From Hippophae tibetana (Eukaryota > Streptophyta > Magnoliopsida > Rosales > Elaeagnaceae): a stretch of 64,000 nucleotides of DNA. Where the stretch lies: positions 51,322,843 to 51,386,842 of the forward strand of contig CM072810.1 in the NCBI GenBank assembly GCA_037013495.1, read 5' to 3'. The position numbers were made by a program, and so were the translations under genes. Positions 26,861 to 40,182 of this stretch are shown here, piece by piece (the stretch's first letter is position 1; every line of letters begins with the position of its first letter). Below the pieces are notes generated by a model. That model was not told the DNA's origin and did no database searches. It worked only from the letters and a program-made list of their open reading frames with translations.

Positions 26861-29800
26861 TTCAAAGCCCACACCAAGTCACGAGGATGTTACACCCCGT
26901 GCACGACACAAGTCATTCTAAATGACACTTGGCTACAACATAGAAAGGTTACCCACAACAACGAGTGCATGGATGGTACTTATCTCGGTTGCATCATTCC
27001 GTCTCTTGTAACCGAACTTCACCTCAAACTTGTGCTTTTATGGGATACAAATCGGAGATCATGTTTTGATACCAAAGATAGGAAAAATAGCGAATCCTTC
27101 CTTCCTAAAGCTTAAGCTCTCAATACGGGACGCTTGAACGGTCACCCTTAACTTGTTCAAAGCTCACACCAAGTCACGAGGATGTTACACCCCATGCACG
27201 ACACAAGTCAGTCTAAATGACACTTGGAAACAACATAGAAAGGTTACCCACAACAACGAACCCAGGGATGGTCCTTACCTCGGTTGCATCATTCCGTCTC
27301 TTTTAAGCGAACTTCACCTCTAACTTGTACTTTTATGGGATACAAATCGGAGATCATATTTTGATACCAAACATAGGAAAATAGTTAATCCTTCCTTCCT
27401 AAAGCTTAAGCTTTTCATGCGGGATGCTTGAACTGTCACCCTTAATCCTCGTTCAAAGATCACAACAAGTCACGAGGCTGTTACCCCCCGTGCACGACAC
27501 AAGTCATTCTAAATGACACTTGCAAACAACATAGAAAGGTTACCCACAACAACGAACCCAGGGATGGTCCTTACCTCGGTTGCATCATTCCGTCTCTTGT
27601 AAGCGAACTTCACCTCTAACTTGTACTTTTATGGGATACAAATGGGAGATCATATTTTGCTACCAAACATAGGAAAAATAGCTAATCCTTCCTTCCTAAA
27701 GCTTAATCTTTCAATACGGGACGCTTGAACGGTCACCTTTAATCCTCGTTCAAAGCTCACACCAAGTCACGAGGATGTTATACCCCGTGCACGACACAAG
27801 TCATTCTAAATGACACTTGGATACAACATAGAGAGGTTACCCACAACAACGAGCGCAGGGATGGTACTTATCTCGGTTGCATCATTCCGTCTCTTGTAAC
27901 CGAACTTCACCTCGAACTTGTGCTTTTATGGGATACAAATCGGAGATCATGTTTTGATACCAAAGATAGGAAAAATAGCGAATCCTTCGTTCCTAAAGGT
28001 TAAGCTTTCAATACGGGACGCTTGAACGGTCACCTTTAATCCTCGTTCAAACCTCACACCAAGTCACGAGGATGTTACACCCCGTGCACGACACAAGTAA
28101 TTCTAAATGACACTTGGATACAACATAGAAAGGTTACCCACAACAACGAGCGCAGGGATGGTACTTATCTCGGTTGCATCATTCCGTCTCTTGTAACCGA
28201 ACTTCACCTCAAACTTGTGCTTTTATGGGATACAAATCGGAGATCATGTTTTGATACCAAAGATAGGAAAAATAGCGAATCCTTCCTTCCTAAAGCTTAA
28301 GCTCTCAATACGGGACGCTTGAACAGTCACCCTTAACTTGTTCAAAGCTCACACCAAGTCACGAGGATGTTACCCCCCATGCACGACACAAGTCAGTCTA
28401 AATGACACTTGGAAACAACATAGAAAGGTTACCCACAACAACGAACCCAGGGATGGTCCTTACCTCGGTTGCATCATTCCGTCTCTTTTAAGCGAACTTC
28501 ACCTCTAACTTGTACTTTTATGGGATACAAATCGGAGATCATATTTTGATACCAAACATAGGAAAATAGTTAATACTTCCTTCCTAAAGCTTAAGCTTTT
28601 CATGCGGGATGCTTGAACTATCACCCTTAATCCTCGTTCAAAGTTCACAACAAGTCACGAGGCTGTTACCCCCCGTGCACGACACAAGTCATTCTAAATG
28701 ACACTTGGAAACAACATAGAAAGGTTACCCACAACAACGAACCCAGGGATGGTCCTTACCTCGATTGCATCATTCCGTCTCTTGTAAGCGAACTTCACCT
28801 CTAACTTGTGCTTTTATGGGATACAAATGGGAGATCATATTTTGCTACCAAACATAGGAAAAATAGCTAATCCTTCCTTCCTAAAGCTTAATCTTTCAAT
28901 ACGGGACGCTTGAACGGTCACCTTTAATCGTCGTTCAAAGCTCACACCAAGTCACGAGGATGTTACACCCCGTGCAGGACACAAGTCATTCTAAATGACA
29001 CTTGGATACAACATAGAAAGGTTACGCACAACAACGAGCGCAGAGATGGTACTTATCTCGGTTGCATCATTCCGTCTCTTGTAACCGAACTTCACCTCGA
29101 ACTTGTGCTTTTATGGGATACAAATCGGAGATCATGTTTTGATACCAAAGATAGGAAAAATAGCGAATCCTTCGTTCCTAAAGCTTAAGCTTTCAATACG
29201 GGACGCTTGAACGGTCACCTTTAATCCTCGTTCAAAGCTCACACCAAGTCACGAGGATGTTACACCCCGTGCACGACACAAGTAATTCTAAATGACACTT
29301 GGATACAACATAGAAAGGTTACCCACAACAACGAGCGCAGGGATGGTACTTATCTCGGTTGCATCATTCCGTCTCTTGTAACCGAACTTCACCTCGAACT
29401 TGTGCTTTTATGGGATACAAATCGGAGATCATGTTTTGATACCAAAGATAGGAAAAATAGCGAATCCTTCCTTCCTAAAGCTTAAGCTCTCAATACGGGA
29501 CGCTTGAACGGTCACCCTTAACTTGTTCAAAGCTCACACCAAGTCACGAGGATGTTACCCCCCATGCACGACACAAGTCAGTCTAAATGACACTTGGAAA
29601 CAACATAGAAAGGTTACCCACAACAACGAACCCAGGGAAGGTCCTTACCTCGGTTGCATCATTCCGTCTCTTGTAAGCGAACTTCACCTCTAACTTGTAC
29701 TTTTATGGGATACAAATCGGAGATCATATTTTGATAACAAACATAGGAAAATAGTTAATCCTTCCTTCCTAAAGCTTAAGCTTTCCATGCGGGATGCTTG

Positions 29801-30116
29801 AACTGTCACCCTTAATCCTCGGTCAAAGATCACAACAAGTCACGAGGCTGTTACCCCCCGTGCACGACACAAGTCATTCTAAAAGACACTTGGAAACAAC
29901 ATAGAAAGGTTACCCACAACAACGAGCCCAGGGATGGTACTTACCTTGGTTGCATCATTCCGTCCCTTGTAACCGAACTTCACCTCGAACTTGTGCTTTT
30001 ATGGGATACAAATCGGAGATCATGTTTTGATACCAAAGATAGGAAAAATAGCGAATCCTTACTTCCTAAAGCTTAAGCTCTCAATACGGGACGCTTGAAC
30101 GGTCACCCTTAACTTG
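26861..30116 (+). repeat. 11-mer F-A-B-C-D-A-B-C-C/D-A2-E, copy 1 (3256 bp)
   Basis: F starts at 26861 and the equivalent position of copy 2 is 30117. Private variants shared at +3256 bp include gttatacccc in C, cctaaaggtta, gaacagtcac in D, ttaatacttcc in A, cctcgattg in B, gcaggac, gggaaggtcc in A2 and ctaaaagacac in E. The C/D monomer opens like C but carries agtaattct. The E at 29822 is a fusion with a D-like 3' half (ccttacttcc, aagctctc). Confidence 0.9.
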
Positions 30117-33100
30117 TTCAAAGCCCACACCAAGTCACGAGGATGTTACACCCCGTGCACGACACAAGTCATTCTAAATGACACTTGGATACAACATAGA
30201 AAGGTTACCCACAACAACGAGCACAGGGATGGTACTTATCTCGGTTGCATCATTCCGTCTCTTGTAACCGAACTTCACCTCGAACTTGTGCTTTTATGGG
30301 ATACAAATCGGAGATCATGTTTTGATACCAAAGATAGGAAAAATAGCGAATCCTTACTTCCTAAAGCTTAAGCTCTCAATACGGGACGCTTGAACGGTCA
30401 CCCTTAACTTGTTCAAAGCTCACACCAAGTCACGAGGATGTTACACCCCATGCATGACACAAGTCAGTCTAAATGACACTTGGAAACAACATAGAAAGGT
30501 TACCCACAACAACGAACCCAGGGATGGTCCTTACCTCGGTTGCATCATTCCGTCTCTTTTAAGCGAACTTCACCTCTAACTTGTACTTTTATGGGATACA
30601 AATCGGAGATCATATTTTGATACCAAACATAGGAAAATAGTTAATCCTTCCTTCCTAAAGCTTAAGCTTTTCATGCGGGATGCTTGAACTGTCACCCTTA
30701 ATCCTCGTTCAAAGATCACAACAAGTCACGAGGCTGTTACCCCCCGTGCACGACACAAGTCATTCTAAATGACACTTGCAAACAACATAGAAAGGTTACC
30801 CACAACAACGAACCCAGGGATGGTCCTTACCTCGGTTGCATCATTCCGTCTCTTGTAAGCGAACTTCACCTCTAACTTGTACTTTTATGGGATACAAATG
30901 GGAGATCATATTTTGCTACCAAACATAGGAAAAATAGCTAATCCTTCCTTCCTAAAGCTTAATCTTTCAATACGGGACGCTTGAACGGTCACCTTTAATC
31001 CTCGTTCAAAGCTCACACCAAGTCACGAGGATGTTATACCCCGTGCACGACACAAGTCATTCTAAATGACACTTGGATACAACATAGAGAGGTTACCCAC
31101 AACAACGAGCGCAGGGATGGTACTTATCTCGGTTGCATCATTCCGTCTCTTGTAACCGAACTTCACCTCGAACTTGTGCTTTTATGGGATACAAATCGGA
31201 GATCATGTTTTGATACCAAAGATAGGAAAAATAGCGAATCCTTCGTTCCTAAAGGTTAAGCTTTCAATACGGGACGCTTGAACGGTCACCTTTAATCCTC
31301 GTTCAAACCTCACACCAAGTCACGAGGATGTTACACCCCGTGCACGACACAAGTAATTCTAAATGACACTTGGATACAACATAGAAAGGTTACCCACAAC
31401 AACGAGCGCAGGGATGGTACTTATCTCGGTTGCATCATTCCGTCTCTTGTAACCGAACTTCACCTCAAACTTGTCCTTTTATGGGATACAAATCGGAGAT
31501 CATGTTTTGATACCAAAGATAGGAAAAATAGCGAATCCTTCCTTCCTAAAGCTTAAGCTCTCAATACGGGACGCTTGAACAGTCACCCTTAACTTGTTCA
31601 AAGCTCACACCAAGTCACGAGGATGTTACCCCCCATGCACGACACAAGTCAGTCTAAATGACACTTGGAAACAACATAGAAAGGTTACCCACAACAACGA
31701 ACCCAGGGATGGTCCTTACCTCGGTTGCATCATTCCGTCTCTTTTAAGCGAACTTCACCTCTAACTTGTACTTTTATGGGATACAAATCGGAGATCATAT
31801 TTTGATACCAAACATAGGAAAATAGTTAATACTTCCTTCCTAAAGCTTAAGCTTTTCATGCGGGATGCTTGAACTATCACCCTTAATCCTCGTTCAAAGT
31901 TCACAACAAGTCACGAGGCTGTTACCCCCCGTGCACGACACAAGTCATTCTAAATGACACTTGGAAACAACATAGAAAGGTTACCCACAACAACGAACCC
32001 AGGGATGGTCCTTACCTCGATTGCATCATTCCGTCTCTTGTAAGCGAACTTCACCTCTAACTTGTGCTTTTATGGGATACAAATGGGAGATCATATTTTG
32101 CTACCAAACATAGGAAAAATAGCTAATCCTTCCTTCCTAAAGCTTAATCTTTCAATACGGGACGCTTGAACGGTCACCTTTAATCCTCGTTCAAAGCTCA
32201 CACCAAGTCACGAGGATGTTACACCCCGTGCAGGACACAAGTCATTCTAAATGACACTTGGATACAACATAGAAAGGTTACGCACAACAACGAGCGCAGA
32301 GATGGTACTTATCTCGGTTGCATCATTCCGTCTCTTGTAACCGAACTTCACCTCGAACTTGTGCTTTTATGGGATACAAATCGGAGATCATGTTTTGATA
32401 CCAAAGATAGGAAAAATAGCGAATCCTTCGTTCCTAAAGCTTAAGCTTTCAATACGGGACGCTTGAACGGTCACCTTTAATCCTCGTTCAAAGCTCACAC
32501 CAAGTCACGAGGATGTTACACCCCGTGCACGACACAAGTAATTCTAAATGACACTTGGATACAACATAGAAAGGTTACCCACAACAACGAGCGCAGGGAT
32601 GGTACTTATCTCGGTTGCATCATTCCGTCTCTTGTAACCGAACTTCACCTCGAACTTGTGCTTTTATGGGATACAAATCGGAGATCATGTTTTGATACCA
32701 AAGATAGGAAAAATAGCGAATCCTTCCTTCCTAAAGCTTAAGCTCTCAATACGGGACGCTTGAACGGTCACCCTTAACTTGTTCAAAGCTCACACCAAGT
32801 CACGAGGATGTTACCCCCCATGCACGACACAAGTCAGTCTAAATGGCACTTGGAAACAACATAGAAAGGTTACCCACAACAACGAACCCAGGGAAGGTCC
32901 TTACCTCGGTTGCATCATTCCGTCTCTTGTAAGCGAACTTCACCTCTAACTTGTACTTTTATGGGATACAAATCGGAGATCATATTTTGATAACAAACAT
33001 AGGAAAATAGTTAATCCTTCCTTCCTAAAGCTTAAGCTTTCCATGCGGGATGCTTGAACTGTCACCCTTAATCCTCGGTCAAAGATCACAACAAGTCACG

Positions 33101-33372
33101 AGGCTGTTACCCCCCGTGCACGACACAAGTCATTCTAAAAGACACTTGGAAACAACATAGAAAGGTTACCCACAACAACGAGCCCAGGGATGGTACTTAC
33201 CTTGGTTGCATCATTCCGTCCCTTGTAACCGAACACCACCGGGAACTTGTGCTTTTATGAGATACAAATCGGAGATCATGTTTTGATACCAAAGATAGGA
33301 AAAATAGCGAATCCTTCCTTCCTAAAGCTTAAGCTCTCAATACGGGACGCTTGAACAGTCACCCTTAACTTG
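30117..33372 (+). repeat. 11-mer copy 2 (3256 bp)
   Basis: Same order and length as copy 1, with the private variants preserved. Its first monomer is F-headed but H-bodied (cccacacc, gagcac, ccttacttcc), which differs from the gagtgcatgg F of copy 1. Its last monomer, E at 33078, keeps the accaccggg block but ends aagctctc and gaacagtcac. That end belongs to D and marks the join to the next A. Confidence 0.88.
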
Positions 33373-35148
33373 TTCAAAGCTCACACCAAGTCACGAGGAT
33401 GTTACCCCCCATGCACGACACAAGTCAGTCTAAATGACACTTGGAAACAACATAGAAAGGTTACCCACAACAACGAACCCAGGGATGGTCCTTACCTCGG
33501 TTGCATCATTCCGTCTCTTTTAAGCGAACTTCACCTCTAACTTGTACTTTTATGGGATACAAATCGGAGATCATATTTTGATACCAAACATAGGAAAATA
33601 GTTAATACTTCCTTCCTAAAGCTTAAGCTTTTCATGCGGGATGCTTGAACTATCACCCTTAATCCTCGTTCAAAGTTCACAACAAGTCACGAGGCTGTTA
33701 CCCCCCGTGCACGACACAAGTCATTCTAAATGACACTTGGAAACAACATAGAAAGGTTACCCACAACAACGAACCCAGGGATGGTCCTTACCTCGGTTGC
33801 ATCATTCCGTCTCTTGTAAGCGAACTTCACCTCTAACTTGTGCTTTTATGGGATACAAATGGGAGATCATATTTTGCTACCAAACATAGCAAAAATAGCT
33901 AATCCTTCCTTCCTAAAGCTTAATCTTTTAATACGGGACGCTTGAACGGTCACCTTTAATCCTCGTTCAAAGCTCACACCAAGTCACGAGGATGTTACAC
34001 CCCGTGCAGGACACAAGTCATTCTAAATGACACTTGGATACAACATAGAAAGGTTACGCACAACAACGAGCGCAGAGATGGTACTTATCTCGGTTGCATC
34101 ATTCCGTCTCTTGTAACCGAACTTCACCTCGAACTTGTGCTTTTATGGGATACAAATCGGAGATCATGTTTTGATACCAAAGATAGGAAAAATAGCGAAT
34201 CCTTCGTTCCTAAAGCTTAAGCTTTCAATACGGGACGCTTGAACGGTCACCTTTAATCCTCGTTCAAAGCTCACACCAAGTCACGAGGATGTTACACCCC
34301 GTGCACGACACAAGTAATTCTAAATGACACTTGGATACAACATAGAAAGGTTACCCACAACAACGAGCGCAGGGATGGTACTTATCTCGGTTGCATCATT
34401 CCGTCTCTTGTAACCGAACTTCACCTCGAACTTGTGCTTTTATGGGATACAAATCGGAGATCATGTTTTGATACCAAAGATAGGAAAAATAGCGAATCCT
34501 TCCTTCCTAAAGGCTAAGCTCTCAATACGGGACGCTTGAACGGTCACCCTTAACTTGTTCAAAGCTCACACCAAGTCACGAGGATGTTACCCCCCATGCA
34601 CGACACAAGTCAGTCTAAATGAAACTTGGAAACAACATAGAAAGGTTACCCACAACAACGAACCCAGGGAAGGTCCTTACCTCGGTTGCATCATTCCGTC
34701 TCTTGTAAGCGAACTTCACCTCTAACTTGTACTTTTATGGGATACAAATCGGAGATCATATTTTGATAACAAACATAGGAAAATAGTTAATCCTTCCTTC
34801 CTAAAGCTTAAGCTTTCCATGCGGGATGCTTGAACTGTCACCCTTAATCCTCGGTCAAAGATCACAACAAGTCACGAGGCTGTTACCCCCCGTGCACGAC
34901 ACAAGTCATTCTAAAAGACACTTGGAAACAACATAGAAAGGTTACCCACAACAACGAGCCCAGGGATGGTACTTACCTTGGTTGCATCATTCCGTCTCTT
35001 GTAACCGAACACCACCGGGAACTTGTGCTTTTATGAGATACAAATCGGTGATCATGTTTTGATACCAAAGATAGGAAAAATAGCGAATCCTTCCTTCCTA
35101 AAGCTTAAGCTCTCAATACGGGACGCTTGAACAGTCACCCTTAACTTG
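33373..35148 (+). repeat. 6-mer A-B-C-C/D-A2-E (1776 bp)
   Basis: This repeats the last six monomers of the preceding 11-mer, starting at 31597, at an offset of exactly 1776 bp. Shared variants are ttaatacttcc, aagttcac, gcaggac, ttacgcac, gggaaggtcc and ctaaaagacac. F is missing because E is fused to a D-type 3' end. The block is a secondary amplification nested inside the 11-mer. Confidence 0.9.
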
Positions 35149-36333
35149 TTCAAAGCTCACACCAAGTCACGAGGATGTTACCCCCCATGCACGACACAAG
35201 TCAGTCTAAATGACACTTAGAAACAACATAGAAAGGTTACCCACAACAACGAACCCAGGGATGGTCCTTACCTCGGTTGCATCATTCCGTCTCTTTTAAG
35301 CGAACTTCACCTCTAACTTGTACTTTTATGGGATACAAATCGGAGATCATATTTTGATACCAAACATAGGAAAATAGTTAATACTTCCTTCCTAAAGCTT
35401 AAGCTTTTCATGCGGGATGCTTGAACTATCACCCTTAATCCTCGTTCAAAGTTCACAACAAGTCACGAGGCTGTTACCCCCCGTGCACGACACAAGTCAT
35501 TCTAAATGACACTTGGAAACAACATAGAAAGGTTACCCACAACAACGAACCCAGGGATGGTCCTTACCTCGGTTGCATCATTCCGTCTCTTGTAAGCGAA
35601 CTTCACCTCTAACTTGTGCTTTTATGGGATACAAATGGGAGATCATATTTTGCTACCAAACATAGGAAAAATAGCTAATCCTTCCTTCCTAAAGCTTACT
35701 CTTTCAATACGGGACGCTTGAACGGTCACCTTTAATCCTCGTTCAAAGCTCACACCAAGTCACGAGGATGTTACACCCCGTGCAGGACACAAGTCATTCT
35801 AAATGACACTTGGATACAACATAGAAAGGTTACGCACAACAACGAGCGCAGAGATGGTACTTATATTGGTTGCATCATTCCGTCTCTTGTAACCGAACTT
35901 CACCTCGAACTTGTGCTTTTATGGGATACAAATCGGAGATCATGTTTTGATACCAAAGATAGGAAAAATAGCGAATCCTTCGTTCCTAAAGCTTAAGCTT
36001 TCAATACGGGACGCTTGAACGGTCACCTTTAATCCTCGTTCAAAGCTCACACCAAGTCACGAGGATGTTACACCCCGTGCACGACACAAGTAATTCTAAA
36101 TGACACTTGGATACAACATAGAAAGGTTACCCACAACAACGAGCGCAGGGATGGTACTTATCTCGGTTGCATCATTCCGTCTCTTGTAACCGAACTTCAC
36201 CTCGAACTTGTGCTTTTATGGGATACAAATCGGAGATCATGTTTTGATACCAAAGATAGGAAAAATAGCGAATCCTTCCTTCCTAAAGCTTAAGCTCTCA
36301 ATACGGGACGCTTGAACGGTCACCCTTAACTTG
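35149..36333 (+). repeat. Third, partial 6-mer copy: A-B-C-C/D
   Basis: Starts at 35149, 35445, 35742 and 36039, again 1776 bp after the previous copy. New single-base changes are present (acacttagaa in A, cttactctttc in B, tatattgg in C). The series ends at 36334, where the 13-mer with fusion monomers begins. Confidence 0.86.
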
Positions 36334-39300
36334 TTCAAAGCTCACACCAAGTCACGAGGATGTTACCCCCCATGCACGACACAAGTCAGTCTAAATGACA
36401 CTTGGAAACAACATAGAAAGGTTACCCACAACAACGAACCCAGGGATGGTCCTTACCTCGGTTGCATCATTCCGTCTATTTTAAGCGAACTTCACCTCTA
36501 ACTTGTACTTTTATGGGATACAAATCGGAGATCATATTTTGATACCAAACATAGGAAAATAGTTAATCCTTCCTTCCTAAAGCTTAATCTTTCAATACGG
36601 GACGCTTGAACGGTCACCTTTAATCCTCGTTCAAAGCTCACACCAAGTCACGAGGATGTTACACCCCGTGCACGACACAAGTCATTCTAAATGACACTTG
36701 GATACAACATAGAAAGGTTAACCACAACAACGAACCCAGGGATGGTCCTTACCTCGGTTGCATCATTCCGTCTCTTGTAAGCGAACTTCACCTCTAACTT
36801 GTGCTTTTATGGGATACAAATGGGAGATCATATTTTGCTACCAAACATAGGAAAAATAGCTAATCCTTCCTTCCTAAAGCTTAATCTTTCAATACGGGAC
36901 GCTTGAACGGTCACCTTTAATCCTCGTTCAAAGCTCACACCAAGTCACGAGGATGTTACACCCCGTGCACGACACAAGTCATTCTAAATGACACTTGGAT
37001 ACAACATAGAAAGGTTACCCACAACAACGAGCGCAGGGATGGAACTTATCTCGGTTGCATCATTCCGTCTCTTGTAACCGAACTTCACCTCGAACTTGTG
37101 CTTTTATGGGATACAAATCGGAGATCATGTTTTGATACCAAAGATAGGAAAAATAGCGAATCCTTCGTTCCTAAAGCTTAAGCTTTCAATACGGGACGCT
37201 TGAACGGTCACCTTTAATCCTCGTTCAAACCTCACACCAAGTCACGAGGATGTTACCCCCCATGCACGACACAAGTCAGTCTAAATGACACTTGGAAACA
37301 ACATAGAAAGGTTACCCACAACAACGAACCCAGGGATGGTCCTTACCTCGGTTGCATCATTCCGTCTCTTGTAAGCGAACTTCACCTCTAACTTGTACTT
37401 TTATGGGATACAAATCGTAGATCATATTTTGCTACCAAACATAGGAAAAATAGCTAATCCTTCCTTCCTAAAGCTTAATCTTTCAATACGGGACGCTTGA
37501 ACGGTCACCTTTAATAATTGTTCAAAGCTCACACCAAGTCACGAGGATGTTACACCCCGTGCACGACACAAGTCATTCTAAATGACACTTGGATACAACA
37601 TAGAAAGGTTACCCACAACAACGAACCCAGGGATGGTCCTTACCTCGGTTGCATCATTCCGTCTCTTGTAAGCGAACTTCACCTCTAACTTGTACTTTTA
37701 TGGGATACAAATCGAAGATCATATTTTGATAACAAACATAGGAAACTAGTTAATCCTTCCTTCCTAAAGCTTAAGCTTTCCATGCGGGATGCTTGAACTG
37801 TCACCCTTAATCCTCGTTCAAAGATCACAACAAGTCACAAGGCTGTTACCCCCCGTGCACGACACAAGTCATTCTAAATGACACTTGGAAACAACATAGA
37901 AAGGTTACCCACAACAACGAGCCCAGGGATGGTACTTACCTTGGTTGCATCATTCTGTCTCTTGTCACCGAACACCACCGGGAACTTGTGCTTTTATGAG
38001 ATACAAATCGGAGATCATGTTTTGATACCAAAGATAGGAAAAATAGCGAATCCTTCCTTCCTAAAGCTTAAGCTTTCAATACGGGACGCTTGAACGGTCA
38101 CCCTTAACTTGTTCAAAGCCACACCAAGTCACGAGGATGTTACACCCCGTGCACGACACAAGTCATTCTAAATGACACTTGGATACAACATAGAAAGGTT
38201 ACCCACAACAACGAGTGCATGGATGGTACTTATCTCGGTTGCATCATTCCGTCTCTTGTAACCGAACTTCACCTCTAACTTGTGCTTTTATGGGATACAA
38301 ATCGGAGATCATGTTTTGATACCAAAGATAGGAAAAATAGCGAATCCTTCCTTCCTAAAGCTTAAGCTCTCAATACGGGACGCTTGAACGGTCACCCTTA
38401 ACTTGTTCAAAGCTCACACCAAGTCACGAGGATGTTACCCCCCATGCACGACACAAGTCAGTCTAAATGACACTTGGAAACAACATAGAAAGGTTACCCA
38501 CAACAACGAACCCAGGGATGGTCCTTACCTCGGTTGCATCATTCCTTCTCTTTTAAGCGAACTTCACCTCTAACTTATACTTTTATGGGATACAAATCGG
38601 AGATCATATTTTGATACCAAACATAGGAAAATAGTTAATCCTTCCTTCCTAAAGCTTAAGCTTTTGATGCGGGATGCTTGAACTGTCACCCTTAATCCTC
38701 GTTCAAAGATCACAACAAGTCACGAGGCTGTTACCCCCCGTGCACGACACAAGTCATTCTAAATGACACTTGGAAACAACATAGAAAGGTTACCCACAAC
38801 AACGAACCCAGGGATGGTCCTTACCTCGGTTGCATCATTCCGTCTCTTGTAAGCGAACTTCACCTCTAACTTGTGCTTTTATGGGATACAAATCGGAGAT
38901 CATATTTTGCTACCAAACATAGGAAAAATAGCTAATCCTTCCTTCCTAAAGCTTAATCTTTCAATACGGGACGCTTGAACGGTCACCTTTAATCCTCGTT
39001 CAAAGCTCACACCAAGTCACGAGGATGTTACACCCCGTGCACGACACAAGTCATTCTAAATGACACTTGGATACAACATAGAAAGGTTACCCACAACAAC
39101 GAGCGCAGGGATGGTACTTATCTCGGTTGCATCATTCCGTCTCTTGTAACCGAACTTCACCTCGAACTTGTGCTTTTATGGGATACAAATCGGAGATCAT
39201 GATTTGATACCAAAGATAGGAAAAATAGCGAATCCTTCATTCCTAAAGCTTAAGCTTTCAATACGGGACGCTTGAACGGTCACCTTTAATCCTCGTTCAA

Positions 39301-40182
39301 ACCTCACACCAAGTCACGAGGATGTTACACCCCGTGCACGACACAAGTAATTCTAAATGACACTTGGATACAACATAGAAAGGTTACCCACAACAACGAG
39401 CGCAGGGATGGTACTTATCTCGGTTGCATCATTCCGTCTCTTGTAACCGAACTTCACCTCGAACTTGTGCCTTTATGGGATACAAATCGGAGATCATGTT
39501 TTGATACCAAAGATAGGAAAAATAGCGAATCCTTCCTTCCTAAAGCTTAGGCTCTCAATACGGGACGCTTGAACGGTCACCCTTAACTTGTTCAAAGCTC
39601 ACACCAAGTCACGAGGATGTTACCCCCCATGCACGACACAAGTCAGTCTAAATGACACTTGGAAACAACATAGAAAGGTTACCCACAACAACGAACCCAG
39701 GGATGGTCCTTACCACGGTTGCATCATTCCGTCTCTTGTAAGCGAACTTCACCTCTAACTTGTACTTTTATGGGATGCAAATCGGAGATCATATTTTGCT
39801 ACCAAACATAGGAAAAATAGCTAATCCTTCCTTCCTAAAGCTTAATATTTCAATACGGGACGCTTGAACGGTCACCTTTAATAATTGTTCAAAGCTCACA
39901 CCAAGTCACGAGGATGTTACACCCCGTGCACGACACAAGTCATTCTAAATGACACTTGGATACAACATAGAAAGGTTACCCACAACAACGAGCACAGGGA
40001 TGGTACTTATCTCGGTTGCATCATTCCGTCTCTTGTAAACGAACTTCACCTCGAACTTGTGCTTTTATGGGATACAAATCGGAGATCATGTTTTGATACC
40101 AAAGATAGGAAAAATAGCGAATCCTTCCTTCCTAAAGCTTAAGCTCTCAATACGGGACGCTTGAACGGTCACCCTTAACTTG
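36334..40182 (+). repeat. 13-mer copy 1 (3849 bp), led by four chimeric monomers
   Basis: Order: A/B, C/B, C, D/G, H/A2, E, F, A, B, C, D, G, H. Chimeras start at 36334, 36630, 37223 and 37519. The C at about 36926 has ggaactt. From H/A2 onward the right-domain variants appear (ggaaactag, tcaccg, gccacacc, catgatttg, gtgccttt). Copy 2 begins 3849 bp later with the same fusions, so the fusions predate the duplication. Confidence 0.9.
37878..38093 (+). other. Fortuitous 71-codon ATG frame in right-domain E monomers (not called as a gene)
   Basis: ATG in ctaaatgacactt starts a frame running to the TGA in gacgcttga. It recurs at 41727, 44389, 46459, 49121, 51783, 53853, 56218, 57103, 57988 and 61542, always in E. 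It is open only because taacc became tcacc in right-domain E; left-domain E is closed by TAA at codon 30. A short hydrophobic stretch (MVLTLVASFCLL) is present, but composition and repeat context argue for chance. No promoter or homologous protein family is recognised. Confidence 0.2.
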
